Below, piece after piece: positions 6,481 to 12,452 of a stretch of 14,915 nt of DNA (the first letter of the stretch is position 1; each line of letters opens with the position of its first letter). The notes beneath the pieces were generated by a model. The model did not search any database and was not told where the DNA came from. It saw only the letters and a program-made list of their open reading frames with translations. The stretch is taken from the NCBI GenBank assembly GCA_934394515.1, contig CAKRRU010000064.1:1-14915 (forward strand). Direction: 5' to 3'. Made by a program: the position numbers and the translations under genes. This DNA is from an uncultured Acetatifactor sp. (GTDB lineage Bacteria > Bacillota > Clostridia > Lachnospirales > Lachnospiraceae).

Positions 6481-6523
6481 GCAACGATCGCAGAGGATAC
6501 TTGCAAAACCTTCCTATCGTTGC
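6481..6523 (-). other. Leader hairpin upstream of the riboswitch
   Basis: GCAACGAT (6516-6523 read on the minus strand) and ATCGTTGC (6481-6488) form a perfect 8-bp inverted repeat with a 27-nt interior. It lies between the predicted start (about 6528) and the aptamer. It may insulate the aptamer; its role is unknown. Confidence 0.45.
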
Positions 6524-6534
6524 CTTTATTTATT

Positions 6535-6563
6535 TTTATACACGGATATACAAGTATTGGCAA
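6535..6563 (-). promoter_or_regulatory. sigma-A promoter of the riboswitch-oadB-oadG unit
   Basis: TTGCCA (6558-6563) and TATAAA (6535-6540) are 17 nt apart on the minus strand, giving a leader of about 265 nt before the beta-subunit ATG. Together with the leader this accounts for the gene-free stretch between 6264 and 6586. Confidence 0.75.
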
Positions 6564-6586
6564 TAGATGTTAAGAAATTTTAACGC

Positions 6587-6616
6587 AAAAAACCCCGGAG
6601 ACATTCATCTCCGGGG
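6587..6616 (-). terminator. Intrinsic terminator of tRNA-Arg(ACG)
   Basis: CCCCGGAG and CTCCGGGG form a perfect 8-bp GC-rich stem with an 8-nt loop, followed on the minus strand by TTTTTT (6587-6592). It starts 7 nt after the tRNA 3' end. Confidence 0.93.
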
Positions 6617-6622
6617 CATTGA

Positions 6623-6696
6623 TGTACGTGACAGGATTCGAACCCACGACCTACTGGTCCGTAGCCAGTCGCTCTATCCAGCTGAGCTACACGTAC
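6623..6696 (-). tRNA. tRNA-Arg(ACG)
   Basis: The minus-strand acceptor GTACGTG (6690-6696) pairs with CACGTAC (6624-6630). The anticodon stem ACTGG/CCAGT closes CTACGGA, anticodon ACG (first base read as inosine, decoding CGN). D-arm TAGCTCAG and T-loop TTCGAAT are standard. CCA is not encoded (TCA follows the discriminator). Confidence 0.95.
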
Positions 6697-6710
6697 ATTC
6701 ACAGGTTTTC

Positions 6711-6744
6711 GCCTGCAACAGTATGTATTGTAACTGTTGCAGGC
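6711..6744 (-). repeat. 12-bp inverted repeat straddling the tRNA-Arg promoter
   Basis: GCCTGCAACAGT (6711-6722) and ACTGTTGCAGGC (6733-6744) are perfect inverted repeats with a 10-nt centre. The centre contains the -10 box, and one arm fills most of the -35/-10 spacer. As RNA it could be the 3' hairpin of the HPr-like gene, but no U-tract follows. As DNA it has the form of an operator. Confidence 0.75.
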
Positions 6745-6755
6745 AAAAATGTCAA
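6727..6755 (-). promoter_or_regulatory. sigma-A promoter of tRNA-Arg(ACG)
   Basis: TTGACA (6750-6755) and TACAAT (6727-6732) are exactly 17 nt apart on the minus strand, with a start near 6720, about 24 nt before the tRNA. Confidence 0.85.
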
Positions 6756-6773
6756 TAGAATTTTTTAATTTTT

Positions 6774-7067
6774 TCAAACAATTTTGTTTTCTGCCTGTTT
6801 TTCAGCAGTCTTAACCACCTTAACATCATATTTTTCCAGAATAGCCTGTTTGAATTCTTCGTAATTGTCCTCGTCATCATAGCAGGCATATTCAATTTCC
6901 AGCGGTTCTTCCATCTTCATCAGAAGCATACCGAGAATGGACTTGGCATCCATGCTCATCTTATGCACCCGAATATCGATTGCGTCGTCGAATTCATTAC
7001 AGGTATCTACAAAATGTCTGATGTCATCCTCCGAATGGAAGGTAACATATAAGGTTTCCTTTGTCAT
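6774..7067 (-). CDS. HPr-like protein lacking the phosphorylatable His
   Basis: This 97-residue protein has an HPr-type sequence pattern: strand ETLYVTF, a first helix, RVHKMSMDAKSILGMLLM and a final helix EEFKQAILEKY. The segment KSILG matches the Ser46 region that HPr kinase modifies in Firmicutes. The site where HPr has the HARPA motif reads SEDDIRHF, so the catalytic His15 is absent and it cannot carry PTS phosphate in the usual way. B. subtilis Crh (Gln at 15, Ser46 kept) is a precedent for a purely regulatory HPr. I chose ATG 7067 (GGGAG 5 nt upstream); ATG 7079, with GGAG, is the alternative. It lies downstream of pyrF on the same strand. Confidence 0.82.
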   Translation of the reverse strand: MTKETLYVTFHSEDDIRHFVDTCNEFDDAIDIRVHKMSMDAKSILGMLLMKMEEPLEIEYACYDDEDNYEEFKQAILEKYDVKVVKTAEKQAENKIV

Positions 7068-7157
7068 CTGTTCTCCCATCTGTCCGTCTCCGGACACCCC
7101 TACATCGTATAGTATGTATCTTTTCTCTCTCGTTTATCCAACCATTTACAGACCGTC

Positions 7158-8087
7158 TTATGAACGGTTTGCCAGTGCCTGTGCGATATCCTCACGCATA
7201 TCCAGAACTGCCGCACGGGAAGCCCCGGCATAATTCTGTTCGCCGAACTGTGCGTATTTCTCCTGCTGATAAGCTGCGATAATGCCGCGGGAAGAGTTGA
7301 TGATCGCACCCAGTCCGTCCTCATTGAAGAAGTGTACCAGGTCTGCGCCCTTACCGCCCTGTGCACCGTAACCGGGTACCAGGATAAATGCCTTCGGCAT
7401 TACTTTACGAAGCACCTTGCCCTGTTCGGGATAAGTAGCTCCCACTACAGCACCGACATAGCTGTAATCATCGCCCATACAGTCTGCTCCCCAGGCTGCC
7501 ACCTTTTCTCCGACCAGCTCATACAGAGGTCTTCCGTTAATCAGCTGATCCTGGAACTCGCCGCTGCTGGGATTGGAAGTCTTCACCAGTACGAAAATAC
7601 CTTTCTTCTCTTCCTTACAAATCTTCACGAAAGGATTTACACCGTCGGATCCCAGATAAGGGTTCACGGTAACGAAATCTTCGTCAAAACCGTAATAGTT
7701 CTTGCTGCCTACCTGTACTTTGCCCAGATGTCCTACCGCGTATGCTTCGGAAGTGGATCCGATATCTCCGCGCTTGATATCGCCAATGACGATCAGCCCC
7801 TTCTCCTTACAATAGTCCACCGTCTTCTTAAATGCCACCATTCCGGGAATGCCGAACTGTTCATACATTGCCACCTGAGGCTTCACCGCCGGTACCAGAT
7901 CATAGATGGCATCCACAATTCCCTTATTGTACTGCCAGATTGCCTCTGCAGCGCCTTCCAGTGTCTCACCGTACTCAGCAAATGCTGCTTTCTTAATATA
8001 TTCGGGCACGAATTTCATCATGGGATCCAGTCCTACGACGATAGGTGCATTGGTTTCTTTGATGCGAGCGATCAGTTTGTTGATCAT
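7158..8087 (-). CDS. pyrF: Orotidine 5'-phosphate decarboxylase, type 2
   Basis: This 309-residue enzyme converts OMP to UMP, the last step of de novo pyrimidine synthesis. The catalytic D-x-K-x-x-D motif is seen as GDIKRGDIGST (102-112; D103, K105, D108). Other family segments are VVGLDPMMKF (17-26), VNPYLGSDGVNPF, LVKTSNPSSGEFQ and LVPGYGAQGGKGAD, the last for phosphate binding. Length fits the longer type 2 enzymes. The frame extends to 8183, but ATG 8087 has GGAGG 4 nt upstream and begins at the family's N terminus. No other pyr gene is adjacent. It lies between the nrdD terminator and the HPr-like gene. No clear sigma-A promoter was found in the roughly 95-bp leader. Confidence 0.97.
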   Translation of the reverse strand: MINKLIARIKETNAPIVVGLDPMMKFVPEYIKKAAFAEYGETLEGAAEAIWQYNKGIVDAIYDLVPAVKPQVAMYEQFGIPGMVAFKKTVDYCKEKGLIVIGDIKRGDIGSTSEAYAVGHLGKVQVGSKNYYGFDEDFVTVNPYLGSDGVNPFVKICKEEKKGIFVLVKTSNPSSGEFQDQLINGRPLYELVGEKVAAWGADCMGDDYSYVGAVVGATYPEQGKVLRKVMPKAFILVPGYGAQGGKGADLVHFFNEDGLGAIINSSRGIIAAYQQEKYAQFGEQNYAGASRAAVLDMREDIAQALANRS

Positions 8088-8183
8088 ATTTCCTCCGTTC
8101 TGCAATGCTCTCTCACACTGCATCTTTAATTTAAACGATTCCTGCCGGATTTTCATGCAAGTAGAATTACTTTCATATTGCAC

Positions 8184-8211
8184 AAAAAGGCACCGCCTTC
8201 GGGCGATGCCT
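8184..8211 (-). terminator. Intrinsic terminator of nrdD
   Basis: On the minus strand AGGCATCGCC and GGCGGTGCCT pair over 10 bp (one G-U) around a CGAA tetraloop, followed by a run of T (8184-8188). It starts 12 nt after the nrdD stop. Confidence 0.93.
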
Positions 8212-8222
8212 CCTGACTGTTA

Positions 8223-10616
8223 CTATTCTACCCCAACTAATGTCAGTTGGTCAACGTACTTCTTGATATTTGAAGCATTTACATACTTTTTATGGCTGTC
8301 ACCGTTTACCACGACCAGCGTCGGCGCCTGCATCACGCCGTAACGCCTTGCCAGTTCCATATTTTCTTCCGCATCGATGGTCACGTAGTATACATTTTTC
8401 AGATATTCCTTGACCAGTTTGCAGTTAGGACAGGTCTTGGTGGTAAACAAATACTTAATATTTGCCGGCTGTTCCACTTTTACATCCACATCTTCCGCAA
8501 AATTGGAGAGTGTCACGACACTTCTTGTAGGACGTTTCAAAGAAGAATGGGCAATGTCATATTCGGTTCTGTTCGCATATTCCTGCAGCTTACCATCGTT
8601 CCAGTTCTGTACCGGGCGGTAGTAACCGGTGATGCGGCTGTAAACTTCCGTCTTCGCGCCGCAGTGAGGACAGGTCTTCACCTCACCTGCCAGATAGCCA
8701 TGTTCCTTACAGATCGAATAGGTAGGTGACAAGGTATAGTAAGGCAGCTTATAATTGGACGCTATCGTTTTCACTAAAGATGCCGCAGCCTTCCAGTCCG
8801 GAAGCTTCTCTCCTAAGAATGCATGGAACACGGTACCCGAAGTATACAACGTCTGCAGCTCATCCTGAATATCCAGTGCATCGAAAATATCCACCGTATA
8901 ATCTACCGGCAAATGGGACGAGTTCGTATAGTAAGGCGTATCGCCCGGTTTACCTGCGGTCTTGATGCCCGGCCAGCGCTTTCTGTCATGCTTTGCCAGG
9001 CGGTATGTGGTGCTCTCCGCCGGAGTTGCCTCCAGATTATAGAGATCGCCGTACTGCTCCTGATAGTCGGACAGGCGCTCTCTCATATGGTTCAGTACTT
9101 CTTTGGTGAACTCCTGTGTTCTGGGATCACTCATATCCGCTCTGAGCCAGTTGGCGTTCAGTCCCACCTCATTCATGCCGATCAGACCAATGGTGGAAAA
9201 ATGGTTCTCAAAGGTTCCCAGATAACGCTTGGTATAAGGATACAGTCCCTCATTCAAAAGTTTCGTAATGACACCGCGCTTGATTTTCAGGGATCTCGCC
9301 GCAATGTCCATCATATGATTCAGTCTGGTATAGAATTCATCCTTGTTCGCAGACAGATAAGCGATTCTGGGCATATTGATCGTAACTACACCCACGCTTC
9401 CGGTGCTCTCACCGGAGCCGAAGAAACCGCCGGTCTTCTTGCGCAGTTCTCTTAAGTCCAGGCGCAGTCGGCAGCACATACTGCGGACGTCACTGGGCTG
9501 CATATCGGAATTGATATAGTTGGAAAAATACGGGGTGCCGTATTTCGCGGTCATTTCGAATAACAGTCTGTTGTTCTCGGTATCGGACCAGTCAAAATCT
9601 TTCGTGATGGAGTAGGTTGGGATCGGATACTGGAAACCACGGCCGTTGGAGTCGCCTTCGATCATGGTCTCGATAAATGCCTTGTTGACCATGTCCATTT
9701 CCTTTTTACAATCCTTGTATTTGAAGTCCATCTCTTTTCCGCCGACCAGTGCCGGAAGCTCTGCCAGATCATCGGGCACCGTCCAGTCCAGCGTAATGTT
9801 GGAAAAAGGAGCCTGGGTCCCCCAGCGGCTGGGCGTATTCACACCATAAATAAATGCTTCGATGCATTTTTTCACTTCGGGATAGCTTAAATTATCTACT
9901 TTTACAAAAGGGGCCAGGTAAGTATCAAAGGAAGAGAATGCCTGCGCTCCCGCCCATTCGTTCTGCATGATTCCCAGGAAGTTTACCATCTGGTTGCACA
10001 ATACGGACAGGTGCTTTGCCGGTGCGGAAGTAATCTTGCCGGTGATACCGCCCAGTCCTTCCTTGATGAGCTGTTTTAAAGACCATCCTGCACAATAACC
10101 GGTTAACATCGACAGATCATGGATATGGATATCTGCGTTTCTGTGGGCTTCCGCGATCTCTTCATCATAGATCTCGGACAGCCAGTAATTCGCCGTTACG
10201 GCACCGGAATTGCTTAAGATCAGACCACCGACGGAATACGTCACCGTGGAATTCTCCTTCACGCGCCAGTCTTCTACTTTTACGTAGCTGTTGACCACGT
10301 CCTTATAGTCTAAGATCGTGGATTTCATCGTACGCATCTTCTCCCGCTGCTTGCGGTACAGAATATAGGCTTTCGCCACCTCTTCATATCCTGCCTGCCC
10401 CAGGACGCGCTCCACACTGTCCTGAATGTCCTCGACATGAATTTCGCTGTTCTCCACCTTCTTCTGGAAATCAGCCGTCACCCGTAACGCAAGAAGATCA
10501 ATGATGTCATTGTTGTAGCTCATCTGCGTTGCAGTAAAAGCCTTCATAATGGCATCATTGATCTTCGTCAGTGTAAAATCCGCTTTCGATCCGTCTCGTT
10601 TGATTACCTGAAACAT
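8223..10616 (-). CDS. nrdD: Anaerobic (class III) ribonucleoside-triphosphate reductase with fused glutaredoxin-like tail
   Basis: This 797-residue enzyme reduces NTPs to dNTPs with a glycyl radical. Order of parts: ATP-cone allosteric domain (about 2-95); ten-strand barrel with the active-site region SMCCRLRL (C381/C382); a zinc site, CKEHGY plus CPHC (C636, C649, C652); the glycyl-radical loop SRITGYYRPV (G664); and an extra C-terminal domain (about 719-797) with KYLFTTKTCPNCKLVK and QAPTLVVVNG, a glutaredoxin/NrdH-like fold with a CPNC redox pair (729-732). The tail probably supplies reducing equivalents in cis. The frame extends to 10694, but ATG 10616 has AAGGGGGT 7 nt upstream and starts the ATP cone. 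The activase gene nrdG, often adjacent, is not in the window. NrdR-type boxes lie at its promoter. Confidence 0.97.
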   Translation of the reverse strand: MFQVIKRDGSKADFTLTKINDAIMKAFTATQMSYNNDIIDLLALRVTADFQKKVENSEIHVEDIQDSVERVLGQAGYEEVAKAYILYRKQREKMRTMKSTILDYKDVVNSYVKVEDWRVKENSTVTYSVGGLILSNSGAVTANYWLSEIYDEEIAEAHRNADIHIHDLSMLTGYCAGWSLKQLIKEGLGGITGKITSAPAKHLSVLCNQMVNFLGIMQNEWAGAQAFSSFDTYLAPFVKVDNLSYPEVKKCIEAFIYGVNTPSRWGTQAPFSNITLDWTVPDDLAELPALVGGKEMDFKYKDCKKEMDMVNKAFIETMIEGDSNGRGFQYPIPTYSITKDFDWSDTENNRLLFEMTAKYGTPYFSNYINSDMQPSDVRSMCCRLRLDLRELRKKTGGFFGSGESTGSVGVVTINMPRIAYLSANKDEFYTRLNHMMDIAARSLKIKRGVITKLLNEGLYPYTKRYLGTFENHFSTIGLIGMNEVGLNANWLRADMSDPRTQEFTKEVLNHMRERLSDYQEQYGDLYNLEATPAESTTYRLAKHDRKRWPGIKTAGKPGDTPYYTNSSHLPVDYTVDIFDALDIQDELQTLYTSGTVFHAFLGEKLPDWKAAASLVKTIASNYKLPYYTLSPTYSICKEHGYLAGEVKTCPHCGAKTEVYSRITGYYRPVQNWNDGKLQEYANRTEYDIAHSSLKRPTRSVVTLSNFAEDVDVKVEQPANIKYLFTTKTCPNCKLVKEYLKNVYYVTIDAEENMELARRYGVMQAPTLVVVNGDSHKKYVNASNIKKYVDQLTLVGVE

Positions 10617-10644
10617 CTTGTGTACCCCCTTAACTCGTGTCCCC

Positions 10645-10701
10645 ATAGACCGTTTTCCCGGATTCCAAGGAAAAACGTCGTCAAAACCTATCACGGTCTA
10701 T
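10645..10701 (-). other. Structured 5' leader of nrdD
   Basis: A perfect 9-bp inverted repeat, ATAGACCGT/ACGGTCTAT (10693-10701 and 10645-10653), encloses a second stem, CGTTTTTCC with GGGAAAACG (one bulge). The outer stem starts at the predicted transcription start, and the Shine-Dalgarno site lies about 20 nt past it, unpaired. It could stabilise the mRNA or be regulatory. No known riboswitch class is recognised. Confidence 0.5.
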
Positions 10702-10728
10702 TCTACAACACATTGTGGGGGAAGTCAA
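10700..10728 (-). promoter_or_regulatory. sigma-A promoter of nrdD
   Basis: TTGACT (10723-10728) and TAGAAT (10700-10705) are 17 nt apart on the minus strand, with a start near 10693 and a leader of about 77 nt. Confidence 0.8.
10703..10718 (-). promoter_or_regulatory. NrdR box 2 (promoter-proximal)
   Basis: The 16-mer CCACAATGTGTTGTAG fits the core C-W-A-T-N-T-N-T-W-G-T of the NrdR consensus (acaCwAtATaTwGtgt) with a few mismatches. It occupies the spacer between -35 and -10, where NrdR would block RNA polymerase. Confidence 0.65.
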
Positions 10729-10735
10729 TTAAAGA

Positions 10736-10751
10736 GTACTAGATATTGTGT
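10736..10751 (-). promoter_or_regulatory. NrdR box 1 (promoter-distal)
   Basis: The 16-mer ACACAATATCTAGTAC matches 13 of 16 positions of the NrdR consensus. It lies just upstream of the -35 box, 33 bp start to start from box 2, about three helical turns. NrdR represses ribonucleotide reductase genes as an ATP/dATP-sensing repressor that binds paired boxes. Confidence 0.75.
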
Positions 10752-10788
10752 ATACATCAGTTCACCCACCATTTGCGAGACCACTGCC

Positions 10789-12120
10789 TTACGCCCTCTT
10801 CCACACTCTGTGATACAGCACATACGCCACCACAGCTGTCACCCCTTCGGTGCATACGAATGCCCACCATACACCGGCAGCTTCCAAAAAGCGGCTAAAC
10901 ACAAATGCCGCCGGAATGATCACAGCCACATATCTCATCACAGAGATGACAAGAGACGCCATACCCTGTCCCAATGCTTCCAAAGCTCCGGAGCAGGTAA
11001 CAGAGACTGCCGACATGATAAATCCCATGCTGATAATATGCAGAGCCGTAATACCTATCGTTATCGTCTCCGGGTTCTCAGTGAAAAGTCCGATCAGTTC
11101 TCTCGGGATCAGCCAGCACAGTGCCGTACCGATGACCATGATCCCTGCGGTCAGTTCCATCGTCAGACGATAGATCTGCTCCACCCTTTTCCGTTCACCG
11201 GCACCGTAATTGTATCCGATCAACGGCCGGATACCCTGGATGATACCGTTGGAAGGCAGGTAGATAAATGTCTGCAATTTATAATAGACACCCAGTACGA
11301 GCACATAGCTCTGGGAAAAGGCTGCCAGGATACCGTTCAGTGCCGAGATCAGCAGGGACGGCAATGCCATATTCAGGCTGGCCGGGATTCCGATACCGTA
11401 AGTCTTGCCGCAGATCTCCGCCTCCGGGCGCAGGTAGCTTCTGCGCAGCTTTACCGGCAGAGGATCTGCAACGTAATAGATGATATACACAAGCAATGTG
11501 ATGACCTGTCCGATTCCGGTCGCCAGTGCCGCCCCTGCGATCTCCATCCGGGGAAAAGGTCCGATACCGAAAATCAGGAGCGGATCCAGTACAATATTTG
11601 CCACAAATCCGGCAACCATGCTGATCATAGTGGCTCTCATCCGTCCGACGGACTGGAAGATCTTTTCCAAAGTAATTCCGCCGGTAACCACGGTAGAGAA
11701 CAGAAATACCACGTTGGAGTACTCCATCCCCAGAGCCCTCACAGCATCACTTTTCGTAAACATTCCCAGAAACGCATGCATTCCGCAGAGGAACAGAATC
11801 ATGAGAAGGACACCGTGCAGCACTCCCAACACCATTCCCTGCGTCGCTGTCTTGTCGGCTTTTTCCTGATTCTGTGCTCCCAGATAAAAGGAGATCATCG
11901 CGTTGACACCCACACCGAAGCCCACCGCAACGGCGGTCAGAAGATTCTGCGCCGGATAGACCAAAGACAGTGCTGTCATGGCGTCCTCGCTCAGTTTCGC
12001 TACGAAATAACTGTCTACAATATTGTAAAGGGAATTGAATGCCATGGACAGCACCATTGGAAGTGCCATGGACATTACCAGAGGGAATATTTTCTTTTCT
12101 TTCATATAAGTCTGATTCAT
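10789..12120 (-). CDS. MATE family efflux transporter
   Basis: This 443-residue polytopic membrane protein has about 12 predicted membrane helices in two related halves (for example SMALPMVLSMAFNSLYNIVDSYF in the first helix region and GIPASLNMALPSLLISALNG starting the second half). MATE carriers export cationic drugs or metabolites with H+ or Na+ antiport; the substrate is not predictable. ATG 12120 has GAGG 7 nt upstream. A GTG at 12216 in the same frame, with AGGAG 6 nt upstream, would add 32 residues (FFTREICACAHLAQT type) encoded by the hairpin-rich segment at 12136-12218; that extension is not part of the MATE fold. No terminator with a U-tract is seen before nrdD. The promoter at 12424-12452 may drive it through an attenuator. 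Confidence 0.92.
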   Translation of the reverse strand: MNQTYMKEKKIFPLVMSMALPMVLSMAFNSLYNIVDSYFVAKLSEDAMTALSLVYPAQNLLTAVAVGFGVGVNAMISFYLGAQNQEKADKTATQGMVLGVLHGVLLMILFLCGMHAFLGMFTKSDAVRALGMEYSNVVFLFSTVVTGGITLEKIFQSVGRMRATMISMVAGFVANIVLDPLLIFGIGPFPRMEIAGAALATGIGQVITLLVYIIYYVADPLPVKLRRSYLRPEAEICGKTYGIGIPASLNMALPSLLISALNGILAAFSQSYVLVLGVYYKLQTFIYLPSNGIIQGIRPLIGYNYGAGERKRVEQIYRLTMELTAGIMVIGTALCWLIPRELIGLFTENPETITIGITALHIISMGFIMSAVSVTCSGALEALGQGMASLVISVMRYVAVIIPAAFVFSRFLEAAGVWWAFVCTEGVTAVVAYVLYHRVWKRA

Positions 12121-12135
12121 TTTATTCCTCATTTC

Positions 12136-12218
12136 TGCGCACGCCTTTTGCGCATAACGAGTTTGTGCCAAGTGCGCGCAGGCACAAATCTCGCGTGTGA
12201 AAAATTTATTTTTCACAC
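12136..12218 (-). repeat. Three tandem hairpins upstream of the MATE gene, possible dispersed element
   Basis: Three consecutive inverted repeats fill 83 bp: a 10-bp perfect one, GTGTGAAAAA/TTTTTCACAC, around TAAA (12195-12218); CGAG(A)TTTGTGCC/GGCACAAACTCG (12158-12193) with an 11-nt loop and one bulge; and TGCGCA/TGCGCA (12136-12154). The reading frame stays open through all three and joins the MATE frame. Such a compact, GC-richer, multi-hairpin segment could be an interspersed repeat or a regulatory leader; there is only one copy in the window. Confidence 0.65.
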
Positions 12219-12313
12219 TGTTCTCCTATCACAATTCATTCCTATAGATTTTACCTTATATAATGCTCTCTATAATCTACCGCATTTATTTTCATTCCGG
12301 ATATTCACCGCAC

Positions 12314-12344
12314 AAAAAAGCCACACAGCTATAAACTGCGTGGC
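12314..12344 (-). terminator. Intrinsic terminator of the 12.4-kb short transcript
   Basis: GCCACGCAG (12336-12344 on the minus strand) and CTGTGTGGC (12320-12328) pair over 9 bp with one G-U and a 7-nt loop, followed by TTTTTT (12314-12319). A strong intrinsic terminator about 105 bp after the DUF4317 stop. Confidence 0.9.
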
Positions 12345-12417
12345 GAAAATAAGATCAATATCCTGAAAAATCCACTGCCCTTACGGGTTTTATGATTCTT
12401 GATTCAATTTTGTTCCA
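12314..12417 (-). ncRNA. Candidate small RNA or attenuated leader (about 104 nt)
   Basis: A perfect consensus promoter and a strong terminator enclose about 104 nt with no credible ORF. The RNA starts near CTGGAACAAAATTG, contains a small CCC-GTAA-GGG hairpin at 12374-12384, a U-rich linker, and ends in the terminator. It does not match 6S, tmRNA, 4.5S/SRP or riboswitch consensus sequences I know. Since the MATE gene starts 194 nt further on the same strand with no other clear promoter, this may be either an independent sRNA or a transcription-attenuation leader controlling the exporter. Confidence 0.55.
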
Positions 12418-12423
12418 GAGCGT

Positions 12424-12452
12424 ATTATAGGGAAGAAAACGCATTCTGTCAA
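12424..12452 (-). promoter_or_regulatory. Perfect sigma-A consensus promoter
   Basis: TTGACA (12447-12452) and TATAAT (12424-12429) are exactly 17 nt apart on the minus strand. The TGA stop codon of the DUF4317 gene is embedded in the -35 box. The predicted start is near 12417. Confidence 0.85.

Noticed and set aside
6334..6540. T-box leader upstream of oadB
   Set aside because: No T-box sequence (AGGGTGGNACCGCG) is present, and the gene is not related to amino acids; the loops fit a metal-type aptamer instead.
6567..6777. Two short frames over tRNA-Arg(ACG), one containing VAQLDRATGYGPVG
   Set aside because: Translation of the tRNA gene or its complement; no ribosome site and no protein family.
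12240..12290. A minus-strand promoter for the MATE gene in the AT-rich segment (TAAAAT with an imperfect TAGATT/AATCTA repeat)
   Set aside because: No acceptable -35 box at 16-18 nt; too weak to list.
10618..12366. A 582-codon open frame on the plus strand
   Set aside because: It lies antisense to the MATE gene and its upstream region, has a Cys/His/Gln-rich composition typical of antisense frames, and shows no ribosome site or family motif.
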